Source: an uncultured Schaedlerella sp. (GTDB taxonomy: Bacteria; Bacillota; Clostridia; Lachnospirales; Lachnospiraceae). From it: a stretch of 60,460 nt of DNA. Positions 43,443-52,329 of this stretch are shown in pieces. The stretch lies in NCBI GenBank assembly GCA_934435195.1, contig CAKSAJ010000016.1, positions 1-60,460 of the forward strand, read 5' to 3'. Numbering within the stretch: position 1 is the first letter of the stretch; the number at the start of each line of letters is the position of its first letter. The notes under the pieces were generated by a model, which ran no database searches, had not been told where the DNA came from, and saw only the letters and a list, made by a program, of their open reading frames with translations. The position numbers were made by a program, and so were the translations under genes.

Positions 43443-44174
43443 GTGTTTTCTATTGAACTAGACATTCATACTCATACGATTGCCAGTGGTCATGCATCCA
43501 CCGCGACCATCACTGATATGGTAAAGGCTGCTTCGGCTGCTCACTTAAAATTACTTGGAATATCTGACCATGGACCGGCGACATTAGGAGGCGGAAAACC
43601 TTCTTATTTCCGCAGTCTCCCTATGGCTGCCCGCAAACGGCTTGGGGTAAATATGCTTTATGGTATCGAGGCTAATATTACAGATTACAATGGAACTTTA
43701 GATTTGGAAGATTCTTTACTTGCAGGACTTGACTATGTCATTGCCAGTATTCATAAACCTGTCCTCAAACCTGGTACAGAAGCTGAAAATACAAAAGCTT
43801 ATCTTCGTGCTATGGAGAATCCTTTTGTATCTATTCTCGGACACTGCGATGATGTCAAATATCCTATTGATTATTTGGCAATTATCAAATCTGCAATGGA
43901 ACATCAGGTCATATTAGAAATTAACAATAGTTCACTTAGCCCGGATGGATATCGCGGAGATACAAAATTTAACGATTTGATGATTTTGAATTTGTGCAAA
44001 CATTTTCATTATCCGGTGTTGTTGTCGAGCGACAGCCACGGTCCGGAACATGTGGGAGATTTTCGATATGCGTTGGAATTGGTGGAGCAGGCGGAATTTC
44101 CGAAAGAGTTGGTGTTGAATTACTCAACTAACGAATTGATGAGCTGGTTGGAGAAGCGGAAAGTTGCTATTTAA
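43443..44174 (+). CDS. PHP-domain phosphoesterase (YcdX-like)
   Basis: A 243-residue PHP protein: metal-binding motifs LDIHTHTIASGHAS, GISDHGPA, GIEANI, ILGHCDDVKYP and LLSSDSHGPEHVG. The YcdX branch is known for trinuclear zinc phosphatase folds; the substrate is unknown. The start is GTG with AAGGAAAGTGAGGG upstream. It diverges from the dehydratase operon. The stop codon lies at the left end of composite element B. Confidence 0.88.
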   Translation: MFSIELDIHTHTIASGHASTATITDMVKAASAAHLKLLGISDHGPATLGGGKPSYFRSLPMAARKRLGVNMLYGIEANITDYNGTLDLEDSLLAGLDYVIASIHKPVLKPGTEAENTKAYLRAMENPFVSILGHCDDVKYPIDYLAIIKSAMEHQVILEINNSSLSPDGYRGDTKFNDLMILNLCKHFHYPVLLSSDSHGPEHVGDFRYALELVEQAEFPKELVLNYSTNELMSWLEKRKVAI

Positions 44175-44203
44175 TTCATTTAGATGGTGATATGGTTCTA
44201 TAA

Positions 44204-44408
44204 AAAACATCGGATATGAATTTCTGTTCAGACTCCGTCAGCGAGAAATACATAAAGATCAGAATTATTACTAAAGACAGAGCTTAGAAACCAGCAACTC
44301 GGGCTACGCCCTCAAACAGCAAGTTTCTAAGCTCTAACGTAAAATTCTGGTCTTTAAGTATTTCTAATCGCTTCCTCCGCATTCACTAAAATTCATATCC
44401 GATGTTTT
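44204..44408 (+). repeat. Giant hairpin H1, copy B
   Basis: Same order and orientation as 2998-3208. Outer arms AAAACATCGGATATGAATTT and its complement are exact; several differences from copy A occur as compensating pairs (TTTGAT/ATCAAA in A, TCGGAT/ATCCGA in B), indicating that the fold is kept. Confidence 0.8.
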
Positions 44409-45015
44409 CTTACAGTACGTTATCGCATTCTTGATGAATAAAAGAGCAGAACTTTGTGGTGCATCGTAGTAGAAACAGGTAGATAAACAAGATATCTTTA
44501 CTTTTCTGGGATCTGTGTATCTACATCCTCGGTTTATTCGCTTGTGCAGATGCTTTTTTTTGCAGCGGATGTATCTGCACTGCCTTGATATTCATTGTTG
44601 CAGATGCTCTTTTTTAGACCAATGTATCTACATCTTGCTCTTTTCATGACTTGCAGATGCTCTTCAGCCTGCCCGGCATGTACAATTGCATCTACGTCTT
44701 GCCTTTTCTAGAGCTTGAGGATACTTCCTCCGCAAATTTTGCATCTGCACTCCATGTTTTCCATACCTTGCAGATACTCCTCAGTAAAATTACGCATCCA
44801 CAACTTGTTCTTTCTATACCCCGCAGATACTCCCCAGTAAATTACGCATCCGCAACCTGCTCTTTCTATGCCTTGCAGATACTCTCCCATCAAAATTCTG
44901 CATCTTTAATCTCCGAAAATCCATTATCACAGATATCTCCACTAAAATTACATCCTCGACGCTTGTTCAGCAAAGTTCTGCTCTTTTGTTCATCTAGCAT
45001 GCGATAACGTACAAA

Positions 45016-45230
45016 ACAAAAAATTGATATAAGAAATTCGAGCGAATATGAAACGAGCGTTGGTGACACTTAGAGCGTAAATTTTTGCATTAATGAATTT
45101 GAACGAACGTGTTTGAAGCTGCGTAGCAGCAAGTTTGAGTTCAAATTCATTTGCTTTTAGCAAAAATTTACGCTCTTATGTGTCACCTGCTCATGGAATC
45201 TGAGCAAGAATTCTTATATCAATTTTTTGT
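45016..45230 (+). repeat. Giant hairpin H2, copy B
   Basis: Outer arms of 20 bp pair perfectly; sequence is about nine-tenths identical by eye to 3643-3864. The GCTGCGTAGCAGC tip differs from copy A (GCTGCATAGCAGC) only in the loop. Confidence 0.8.
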
Positions 45231-45266
45231 AAGGAACGTATCCACACCCAGTGAACCAAATAGCAA

Positions 45267-46520
45267 CTACGCTCTCTTAGACAGAACCTCTTCTTCGTAT
45301 TTAGCAACATCGTCAAACCATCCTTCTGCTGCCACACCGCATCTGTTGCAGTATTCTTCCCAGATATCTCCGATTGGAAGTGTCTTGCACTCTTCCATCA
45401 CTACCATTTTTTTAGACATCTGATTTGTATCCTGAAGTTCTTTGAGCATTGCACTTGGTGTACATAAAGCATTTAATAACGCTTTCTGGAAACTTCTGAA
45501 TCCTGTTACCCATGCAGAAATACGATTGATTGATGCATCAAAGTAATCCAGTGCAATATATGTACGTTCAATTCCACCTTCGCAACGAACGATTTCCTGT
45601 GCGATTTCTTTTGTTTCGTCATCAAACAATACTACATGGTCTGAATCCCAACGAATCGGACGTGTTACGTGCAGAGCGATTTCAGGGAAGAATGTTAAAA
45701 GTGCAGGAATCTTATCTGAAACAACCTCTGTTGGATGATAATGTCCATTATCCATAAGTGGCAGGCATTTATCTTTGTTCATTGCAGCATAGCTCAAAGA
45801 GAATTCTGCTGAACCTACAGTATATGCTTCCACACCGATTCCGAATACTTTTGACTCAACACATGGTTTTACAAGATTTGTGTCAAATGGCTCTGCAAGG
45901 ATTGCATCAATAGATTCTTTATAACGTACACGTGGTCCCATACGGTCAGCCGGTACATCCTTAAATCCATCTCCTGTCCAGATATTCATAACACAAGGAA
46001 TTCCTGTCTGCTCTGCAAAATACTGTGAAATACGGATGCAGGCTTTTCCATGTTCAATCCAGAATTTTCTTACCTCTTCGTCCGGGCTTGACAATGTCAA
46101 TCCGTCTTTTACCATTGGATGAGAGAAAAATGTTGGGTTGAAATCAAGTCCCATTCCTCTTTCTTTTGCAAAATCAACCCATTTCTGGAAATGTTTTGGC
46201 TCTAATTTATCACGATCTACAAACTCGCCATCTTCAAAAATTGCATAGCATGCATGTACATTGATTTTTTTCTTTCCTGGCATCAGGCTCATTGCCTTAT
46301 CCATATCTGCTAATAATTCTTCCGGAGTTCTTGCTTTTCCAGGATAATTTCCTGTTGTCTGGATTCCACCTGTCAGAGGGCCATCATGATCAAATCCTGT
46401 TACGTCATCTCCCTGCCAGCAGTGAAGTGAAACAGGAATCTGCATACATTTTTCGATTGCAGCGTCTGTGTCTACACCTAATTTTGCATAAATTTCTTTT
46501 GCTGATTCATATCTTGTCAT
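45267..46520 (-). CDS. rhaA: L-rhamnose isomerase
   Basis: A 417-residue RhaA of normal length. Blocks: IPVSLHCWQGDDVTGF, INVHACYAIFEDGEFVDRD, GLDFNPTFFSHPMVKDGLTLSSPD, IWTGDGFKDVPADRMGPRVRY (in parts), LMDNGHYHPTEVVSDKIPAL and WDSDHVVLFDDE. It converts L-rhamnose to L-rhamnulose with Mn2+. It follows rhaB; the gap contains a tandem repeat of the rhaB 3' end. The stop lies 6 nt from composite element B. Confidence 0.96.
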   Translation of the reverse strand: MTRYESAKEIYAKLGVDTDAAIEKCMQIPVSLHCWQGDDVTGFDHDGPLTGGIQTTGNYPGKARTPEELLADMDKAMSLMPGKKKINVHACYAIFEDGEFVDRDKLEPKHFQKWVDFAKERGMGLDFNPTFFSHPMVKDGLTLSSPDEEVRKFWIEHGKACIRISQYFAEQTGIPCVMNIWTGDGFKDVPADRMGPRVRYKESIDAILAEPFDTNLVKPCVESKVFGIGVEAYTVGSAEFSLSYAAMNKDKCLPLMDNGHYHPTEVVSDKIPALLTFFPEIALHVTRPIRWDSDHVVLFDDETKEIAQEIVRCEGGIERTYIALDYFDASINRISAWVTGFRSFQKALLNALCTPSAMLKELQDTNQMSKKMVVMEECKTLPIGDIWEEYCNRCGVAAEGWFDDVAKYEEEVLSKRA

Positions 46521-46540
46521 TTTTTAATCCTCCATTTTAC

Positions 46541-46636
46541 TTTTATAATTTCGTTTTCGTAAATGTCTACATCTTTATTATTTAACTTCGTAAATTTTTA
46601 TATCTATATTATTTAGTTCTCGTAGATTTTTACATC
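46541..46636 (-). repeat. Three tandem copies of a 31-33 nt unit from the rhaB 3' end
   Basis: Units 46605-46636, 46574-46604 and 46541-46573 each begin GATGTA or GATATA and contain AT(C/T)TACGA(A/G). The first encodes the last residues of RhaB and its stop; the others fill the rhaB-rhaA gap. Confidence 0.6.
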
Positions 46637-48013
46637 AAATGACTCCCCGATGCAGGTTCTTGCTTCCGGAAGACTCTTAAATGTTCCGTCATAAAGCATC
46701 TGAACAATGATATTTCCGATTGCTGTAGCTTCGGATGGTCCTGCCGAAACTTTTCTTCCTGTATATTTTGCAGTCAGTTCATTTAAATATCCTGCATTTG
46801 CACCGCCACCTACAACATAGATTATTGAGTAATGCTCACCTGTCAGTGCCTCGATTTCCTCGATTGTATCACCATAACATTTTGCAAGACTGTTATAAAT
46901 AACAGCTGCGATTTCTCCTACTGTTTCAGGAACCTGCTGTTCTGTGTCCTGACAGTATTTTTTCACTGCCTCGATCATACTCTTTGGAGCAAGGAAGCAA
47001 TCGTCGTTACAATCTACGATAGATGAAATTGTTTCTTTGGAAGCTTTTTCGCAAATCTCTGCAAAAGAAAGGTCTTCTGTAAATTCTTTCTTTACAGACT
47101 GAATCATCCAAAGTCCCATGATATTTTTCAAGAAACGGAAACGATGATCATATCCACCTTCATTTGTAAAGTTTGATTGCATACTCTTCATAGAACAGTC
47201 TGCTTCTTTTCTTTCAATTCCCATCAGTGACCATGTTCCGGAGCTGATGTAAATTGCATTGTCATCGTTTGTCGGAACTGCAAGTACTGCAGAACCTGTA
47301 TCATGCGTCGCTGGAAGGACAACGGTACAGTTAAAGCCAACCTCTTCCTGAATTGCTTCTGTAAATTCACCAACAACGGTTCCCGGCATTGATACTGGCT
47401 GGAACATTTCTTTGTTGTATCCAAGCATATCGATCAGCTCATAGTCCCACTCATTTGTCTTTGCATTCACAAGCTGTCCTGTTGTTGCATTGGTATACTC
47501 GTTTTTCTTCTCTCCGGTCAGAAGGAAATGGAAATAATCTGGAATCATAAGGATTGATTTTGCCTGCTCCAAATATTCCGGATGTGACTCTTTCACTGCC
47601 ATCAACTGATAGATTGTATTGAAAATCTGTTTCTGGATTCCTGTTCTCTCGTATAATGCTGAAAGCGAAATTGTCTCATACACTTTTGCATCCATTCCAT
47701 TTGTTCGGTTGTCGCGATATCCAACTGTCTCACCAAGGATTTTGTCATCCTTATCCAATAACACGTAATCAACACCCCATGTGTCAATTCCCATATAAGA
47801 TGGAATTTTACCGATTTCTTTACATTTTTTCAGACCATTTTTTATCTCTGTAAACAGTCTCTCTACATCCCAACACAGTGTACCATTCTTGTTATCCATT
47901 CCGTTCGGGAAACGATACACTTCTTCCAGCTGTATTTTTCCATTGACCATGGATGCAAGCATATGACGTCCGCTAGATGCCCCAATATCAATCGCTAAAT
48001 AATACTTGCTCAT
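46613..48013 (-). CDS. rhaB: Rhamnulokinase
   Basis: About 466 residues from ATG 48013 (AAGGAGGCACACA). FGGY kinase motifs: YLAIDIGASSGRHMLA, MGIDTWGVDYVLLD, ATHDTGSAVLAVP, SSGTWSLMGIE and VVGGGANAGYLNELTAKYTGRKV. It phosphorylates L-rhamnulose to rhamnulose-1-phosphate. It is first in the rhaBA operon, with a perfect TATAAT upstream. It is a paralogue of the probable fuculokinase at 11493-12968. Confidence 0.93.
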   Translation of the reverse strand: MSKYYLAIDIGASSGRHMLASMVNGKIQLEEVYRFPNGMDNKNGTLCWDVERLFTEIKNGLKKCKEIGKIPSYMGIDTWGVDYVLLDKDDKILGETVGYRDNRTNGMDAKVYETISLSALYERTGIQKQIFNTIYQLMAVKESHPEYLEQAKSILMIPDYFHFLLTGEKKNEYTNATTGQLVNAKTNEWDYELIDMLGYNKEMFQPVSMPGTVVGEFTEAIQEEVGFNCTVVLPATHDTGSAVLAVPTNDDNAIYISSGTWSLMGIERKEADCSMKSMQSNFTNEGGYDHRFRFLKNIMGLWMIQSVKKEFTEDLSFAEICEKASKETISSIVDCNDDCFLAPKSMIEAVKKYCQDTEQQVPETVGEIAAVIYNSLAKCYGDTIEEIEALTGEHYSIIYVVGGGANAGYLNELTAKYTGRKVSAGPSEATAIGNIIVQMLYDGTFKSLPEARTCIGESFDVKIYEN

Positions 48014-48059
48014 TGTGTGCCTCCTTTTTGTATTTTCACTAATTTTCTTGTATGAGTAC

Positions 48060-48065
48060 ATTATA
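48060..48065 (-). promoter_or_regulatory. -10 element of the rhaBA promoter
   Basis: TATAAT on the minus strand, 47 nt before rhaB. No good TTGACA lies 17 nt upstream, only a T-tract, fitting dependence on an activator such as the neighbouring AraC protein. Confidence 0.5.
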
Positions 48066-48081
48066 AATTGTAAAAAAGTAC

Positions 48082-48121
48082 AAAAAAAGGTCTCCATTTG
48101 AAAACAAATGAGACCTTATTT
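48082..48121 (-). terminator. Terminator of the HD-ParA-AraC operon
   Basis: AAGGTCTC-C-ATTTG pairs with CAAATGAGACCTT, followed by a run of eight T on the minus strand. Confidence 0.9.
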
Positions 48122-48130
48122 GCACCACAA

Positions 48131-48168
48131 GTTCAGCTATGCAACAGATTCGAGCTGCATGGCTGAAC
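48131..48168 (-). promoter_or_regulatory. Stem-loop just after the AraC gene
   Basis: GTTCAGCTATGCA and TGCATGGCTGAAC pair with one mismatch. It precedes the terminator and may protect the mRNA 3' end. Confidence 0.5.
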
Positions 48169-48185
48169 GATAGATGAATTCACCA

Positions 48186-49145
48186 TCATTTCCCCGCCCG
48201 ATATTCTTTCGGACCCATGCCATACCATTCTTTAAACTTTCTATAAAAATAACTTGTATTATCATATCCTACTGATTCAATAATATCTGCCACCGGCAAT
48301 GTACTATTCGTAAGTAAATACGCCGCCTGACTCATACGTTTTGACTGCAGTAATTCTTTATAAGTCTTACCGGTCTGCTTTTTAATCGCCTTGCTCAGCC
48401 AATATACATCATAATTCATGATCTCGGCCAGTTCTGACAAGCTTCCGTTTTTGTAATGTTCCTCTATATAATTTAGAACTGTTCCGGTCAATTCGTTATC
48501 AAATCCGGCATTCCCTGTTTCCATTTTGTCCATGTGATTTAATAACTGAAGCAACATAAGTCCCATCGTAATCTGATTACAGCTTCGTTTATTTCCTATA
48601 TCATAAAAAATGGTCCAAACCATATTTTCCATCAGATTCTGAATCGGCAAAATATCTGCAACATGGAAATATAAATAAGATGTCTTCCCATCTTTTCCGC
48701 AGAGTGTTCCTACAAGAAATTCTTTAAGAATATTATCTTCTGCCCCCATCATAGAAAATGCCATGTTGAAAAACTCAGGCAAAATGATAAAATTCACGGC
48801 AATGTCATCTTTCCCTGCCGGCAATATTTCCTGCTGGGCATGTTGATTTAAAAACAGCAAGTCTCCCTGCTCCAGCACGACTCTATTTCCATCTATATAA
48901 TGTGTTGTACTGCCCTGACACATGTATATTAATTCTACATAATTATGTCGGTGCTTCGGAAATTCCACAAATCGTGTATGTGGTCTAACCTGGATCAGCT
49001 TTCCTTTTTGCAAAAGCTTTTCGCTGTCAATAACCAGCTCTTTTTTCCCCGTATAGAGCCCTCGATCTATTCCCTTCTGTTCATTCAAAATGCGCTGTTC
49101 TTCTTCTGTAATGACAGAAAGCGCATCGATCAGTTCTTTGTGCAT
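48186..49145 (-). CDS. AraC-family regulator of rhamnose genes
   Basis: A 319-residue regulator: an extended N-terminus, a cupin domain (about 50-140; FVEFPKHRHNYVELIYMCQGSTTHYIDG, DLLFLNQHAQQE) and a C-terminal helix-turn-helix (about 220-319; SLSELAEIMNYDVYWLSKAIKKQTG, IIESVGYDNTSYFYRKFKEWYG). It sits upstream of rhaBA on the same strand and probably activates it. Its start overlaps the end of parA by 16 nt, an unusual co-transcription with cell-organisation genes. Confidence 0.88.
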   Translation of the reverse strand: MHKELIDALSVITEEEQRILNEQKGIDRGLYTGKKELVIDSEKLLQKGKLIQVRPHTRFVEFPKHRHNYVELIYMCQGSTTHYIDGNRVVLEQGDLLFLNQHAQQEILPAGKDDIAVNFIILPEFFNMAFSMMGAEDNILKEFLVGTLCGKDGKTSYLYFHVADILPIQNLMENMVWTIFYDIGNKRSCNQITMGLMLLQLLNHMDKMETGNAGFDNELTGTVLNYIEEHYKNGSLSELAEIMNYDVYWLSKAIKKQTGKTYKELLQSKRMSQAAYLLTNSTLPVADIIESVGYDNTSYFYRKFKEWYGMGPKEYRAGK

Positions 49146-49921
49146 CCTGCAATTTCCTCCGTCAGTGCCATATACTCTTTTGCACTGCGACTGCTTTTTT
49201 TGTAAGCCATAATCGGTCTATGATCATCCTGAGACCATTCTACAGTACTGTCTACTCGAATATATGTATCAAACACTCTGACATTTTCCAAATCCTGCAA
49301 CACTTCTAATGTCTGTTTAAAATAGCTCTTTCTTGTATCTACTTTTGTGATCAGCACGCCTCCGATTTGTAAATCCGGTGCAATTTGTTTGACCTCTTCT
49401 AAAAATTCGAACATATTTCCTAATCCGAATAATCCCCATGGTGTAGATTCTACCGGAATTATCACCTCGTCCGATGCACATAAAATATTCATCACCCAGC
49501 CGCCAAGTGTCGGTGGTGCATCGATTAAAATGTAGTCATATAATTCATTCTCTACAATTTTAGAAATGCCTTTCTTTAAAATGTATTCTCTCTGCCACTT
49601 TGTAAAAAGCTCATACTCGATTGAACTCATCAGTGTTGAAGATGGGATCAAATCCAGATTTTCAAAGTCCGACTTCACGATATAATCTGTTAAATCAGCT
49701 TGTTTTCGAATACCTTCATATAAGTTCTTATCACTCTGCGCAAATGCAAGTACTTTATCCTCGTCAAATAATGACAGTGAAAGATTCAACTGCATGTCTC
49801 CATCGATCAGAAGGACTTTGTTTCCAAGCTGTGTCAGACCATATCCTACATTGGCACAAGTTGTTGACTTTCCGCTTCCCCCTTTATTATTTGCAAAACA
49901 GATTACTTTTGTTTTTCCCAT
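49130..49921 (-). CDS. Orphan ParA/Soj-type ATPase
   Basis: A 263-residue ParA-family protein with the deviant Walker A NNKGGSGKSTTCANV, switch I/II-like VLLIDGDMQLNLSLS and DYILIDAPPTLGGWVMN. No parB or parS-like partner is adjacent, so chromosome partitioning is not supported. Start 49921 (AAGGATTTGGTT upstream) gives the standard N-terminus. Being near a microcompartment locus raises a possible organelle-positioning role, as for McdA and carboxysomes; this is speculative. Confidence 0.85.
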   Translation of the reverse strand: MGKTKVICFANNKGGSGKSTTCANVGYGLTQLGNKVLLIDGDMQLNLSLSLFDEDKVLAFAQSDKNLYEGIRKQADLTDYIVKSDFENLDLIPSSTLMSSIEYELFTKWQREYILKKGISKIVENELYDYILIDAPPTLGGWVMNILCASDEVIIPVESTPWGLFGLGNMFEFLEEVKQIAPDLQIGGVLITKVDTRKSYFKQTLEVLQDLENVRVFDTYIRVDSTVEWSQDDHRPIMAYKKSSRSAKEYMALTEEIAGCTKN

Positions 49922-49937
49922 AACCAAATCCTTCTTT

Positions 49938-50507
49938 CTATTGCTCTCTCCACGATTCATCAGCAGGTTCTTTTCCAAAAATCTTGTCGACCAACTGAGA
50001 ATATTCCGCATACGCCTCCTGCCCTTCAAAGCCTGGTCTTAAAACGTCTCGGATATTTTTATAATACCATCCCATAGCATTCTTATTTTTCATACGGAAC
50101 CGCAGCCACAATTCTTCTCCGAATATCGGATAATCTCTGTCAATGTCCCTCAGATTAGATAACTTATCCGCCAGACCAATCATCTGTAATTCCTCGGATG
50201 CATTTTTTAAATGTTCAATGGTAGCTGATTTTCTCTCTTCCCATGTCTTCGTCTTATCTTCACTCTCACCCGCTACCAGCTTTGCAATTCTTTCACCAAA
50301 CTGTGTGCAAATTGTTTTCTCCGATACATCTTTGCAATCCTCTATTGTATCGTGAAGCACTGCAGCACAGATGATTTCTTCATCTTCTGTCATTGTCATC
50401 ACAATGTCTTTTACTTCTAACGGGTGCACGATATAAGGTTTCTTTGTTCCTTTTCGAAATTGTCCTTCATGTGCTTTCGTTGCAAATAGAATCGCTTCAT
50501 CCAGCAT
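49938..50507 (-). CDS. HD-domain hydrolase related to RelA/SpoT hydrolases
   Basis: A 189-residue protein with HD motifs AILFATKAHEGQFRKGTKKPYIVHPLEV, AAVLHDTIEDC and IGLADKLSNLRDIDRD, close to the ppGpp hydrolase half of SpoT and to Mesh1. It lacks synthetase and TGS domains. It may hydrolyse (p)ppGpp or a related nucleotide. It is first in an operon with parA and the AraC gene. Confidence 0.85.
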   Translation of the reverse strand: MLDEAILFATKAHEGQFRKGTKKPYIVHPLEVKDIVMTMTEDEEIICAAVLHDTIEDCKDVSEKTICTQFGERIAKLVAGESEDKTKTWEERKSATIEHLKNASEELQMIGLADKLSNLRDIDRDYPIFGEELWLRFRMKNKNAMGWYYKNIRDVLRPGFEGQEAYAEYSQLVDKIFGKEPADESWREQ

Positions 50508-50651
50508 CTTTTTTCCTCCTCGAATATAGAACTGTTACTTTTCTTTGACTTCTATAGAAAATGATATCATAATTAATTTTGATACTCAACGAAAAAAGCA
50601 AATGATGTTTGCTTTTCTATATACAAATCCGTTATAATAAAGACAATATTT

Positions 50652-50707
50652 AAGTCGAGCAGTTGCTGTTACTCACCACCTGAAAGAGGTGGGCGTCTTC
50701 TCGACTG
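50652..50707 (+). ncRNA. Structured leader upstream of the SDR gene
   Basis: An outer stem (AGTCGAG/CTCGACT, 50653-50659 with 50700-50706) encloses CCACCT-GAAAG-AGGTGG. It lies 27 nt before the SDR ATG. It could be a regulatory leader or a relic of an IS200/IS605-type element end, which often has similar hairpins. I cannot decide between them. Confidence 0.45.
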
Positions 50708-50733
50708 AGATAAACAATAGTGAGGTAAGCTTT

Positions 50734-51465
50734 ATGCACAAAAAACATGTTTTGATAACCGGCGCATCCCGCGGAATTGGTGCTGCCTGCGCTTTCACTT
50801 TCGCAGCACATGGTTATCATGTATTTTTAAATTGCAATAAATCAATTGATGCACTTCAAAAGGTTGCTGATTCTATTACTCAGCAAGGCGGAGCTTGCAC
50901 TTTAGTTCCCGGTGATGTCGGTGATCCTGATACTGTACGAGCGATTTTTGAAAAGATATCCACCATTGCTCCCGGATTGGATGTACTTATCAACAATGCC
51001 GGCATTTCTTATGTGGGATTGTTAACAGATATGAGTGACGAAGAATGGACACGTATTTTAAATACAAATCTTTCTTCTTCTTTTTATTGCTCCCGTGCTG
51101 CAATCCCTTACATGGTCCGGCAAAAAAAGGGAAAGATCATCAACATTTCCTCTATGTGGGGAAGAGTCGGAGCTTCCTGCGAAGCCGCCTATTCTGCCAC
51201 AAAAGCCGGGATGAATGGGCTTACAATGGCCCTTGCTAAAGAGCTGGCCCCAAGTAATATTCAGGTCAATGCGATTGCATGCGGAGTGATCGATACAGAA
51301 ATGAATGCTGTATTTTCAGATGAAGAGCGTCAGGAGCTCGCTGAAGAAATTCCTGCCGGACGTTTCGGAACTGCAGCTGAAGTCGGCCAGCTTGCATTTG
51401 ACCTTTCCGAAAACCATAGTTATTTAACCGGACAGATTATCGGACTGGACGGCGGATTTATTTAA
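50734..51465 (+). CDS. Short-chain dehydrogenase/reductase (FabG-like)
   Basis: A 243-residue SDR with TGASRGIGAACAF, NNAG in VLINNAGIS, the catalytic Ser in IINISSMWGRVG and YSATKAG, and a C-terminal LTGQIIGLDGGFI. The start at 50734 (GTGAGGTAAG upstream) is chosen. The fold fits 3-oxoacyl-ACP reductase, but pairing with a shell-protein gene (21 nt gap) suggests a role with aldehydes or sugars of the microcompartment pathway. Confidence 0.85.
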   Translation: MHKKHVLITGASRGIGAACAFTFAAHGYHVFLNCNKSIDALQKVADSITQQGGACTLVPGDVGDPDTVRAIFEKISTIAPGLDVLINNAGISYVGLLTDMSDEEWTRILNTNLSSSFYCSRAAIPYMVRQKKGKIINISSMWGRVGASCEAAYSATKAGMNGLTMALAKELAPSNIQVNAIACGVIDTEMNAVFSDEERQELAEEIPAGRFGTAAEVGQLAFDLSENHSYLTGQIIGLDGGFI

Positions 51466-51486
51466 TTCAATGATTGGAGATACATT

Positions 51487-52215
51487 ATGATTAACGTACA
51501 TGAAATAGAAAAAATATCTATGAACTGTTCTATGACAGAATTTGTCGGAACAACTGTATTAGATACAATTGGATTGGTCATTCCCGGAGTTGATCCGATG
51601 CTTTTAAAACAAATGAATTTAAAAAAGCCATACCGAAGCTTAGGTCTTCTCAGTTCTCGTACCGGTGCCGCCGGACAGATTAACGCTGTCGACGAAGCAG
51701 TTAAATCTACAAATACTGAAATCGTATCCATCGAACTGCCACGCGACACAAAAGGCTGGGGCGGACATGGTAACTACATTATTATTGGTGGAGATAACGT
51801 TTCAGACGTCCGTCGTGCCGTAGAAATTGCACTCGAATACACGGAAAAATATGCCGGCGAACTTTATATCAGCGATGCCGGACATTTGGAATTTACCTTC
51901 TCTGCAAATGCAGACCAGGCTCTGAATCTTGCTTTTGATGCACCAATTGGAAAACCTTTTGGCTTTTTCTGTGGTTCTCCTGCTGCAATTGGAATGGTTA
52001 TGGCTGATTTAGCTGTCAAATCTGCTTCTGTAGAGATTGTAAAATATATGACTCCTGATCGTGGAACCAGTCATTCCAATGAAGTGATCGTTGCTGTGAC
52101 CGGTGATGCCAGTGCTGTAAAAAATGCTGTACTGATAGCCCGTGACATTGGTTTACAGCTTCTCGTCTCTATGGGCAGCTATCCAAAGAGTCCCGGAAAA
52201 CCTTTCTTAGAATAA
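51487..52215 (+). CDS. pduB: Trimeric shell protein, PduB/EtuB type
   Basis: A 242-residue protein of the tandem BMC-T family. The N-terminal extension (MNCSMTEFVGTTVLDTIGLVIPGVD) and KKPYRSLGLLSSRTGAAGQINAVDEAVK followed by FGFFCGSPAAIGMVMADLAVKSASVEIVK match PduB, the shell protein that joins shell to core in Pdu organelles. It lies over 8 kb from the other shell genes, on the opposite strand, so the full shell needs expression from both loci. Confidence 0.92.
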   Translation: MINVHEIEKISMNCSMTEFVGTTVLDTIGLVIPGVDPMLLKQMNLKKPYRSLGLLSSRTGAAGQINAVDEAVKSTNTEIVSIELPRDTKGWGGHGNYIIIGGDNVSDVRRAVEIALEYTEKYAGELYISDAGHLEFTFSANADQALNLAFDAPIGKPFGFFCGSPAAIGMVMADLAVKSASVEIVKYMTPDRGTSHSNEVIVAVTGDASAVKNAVLIARDIGLQLLVSMGSYPKSPGKPFLE

Positions 52216-52261
52216 TTGCCAATGCTTTTGTTACTCTGAATCAACTTTGAACATAAAACAT

Positions 52262-52313
52262 AAAGGATGACAATCTCCACTCTTTTGTAGTGTACATTGT
52301 CATCCTCTTTTTA
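52262..52313. terminator. Bidirectional terminator
   Basis: AAAGGATGACAAT and ATTGTCATCCTCTTTTT form a 12-13 bp stem between the convergent pduB and hflX genes. Confidence 0.88.
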
Positions 52314-52329
52314 CTATTTTTATCTCTGC

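Larger units (their letters stand above)
44169..45261. repeat. Composite non-coding element, copy B (H1 - hairpin array - H2)
   Basis: About 1.09 kb without a gene, filling the gap between the PHP and rhaA genes. The order is as in copy A: degenerate end ATTTAATTCATTTA (44169), H1 (44204-44408), boundary CGTTATCGC, conserved flank GAGCAGAACTTTGTGG, array of at least five small hairpins (44510-44950), boundary GCATGCGATAACGTAC, H2 (45016-45230), degenerate end CAGTGAACCAAAT (45250-45261). The ends have drifted more than those of copy A. Confidence 0.8.

Noticed and set aside
49130..49921. Plasmid or chromosome partition gene
   Set aside because: No ParB, no parS-like repeats and no replication genes nearby.
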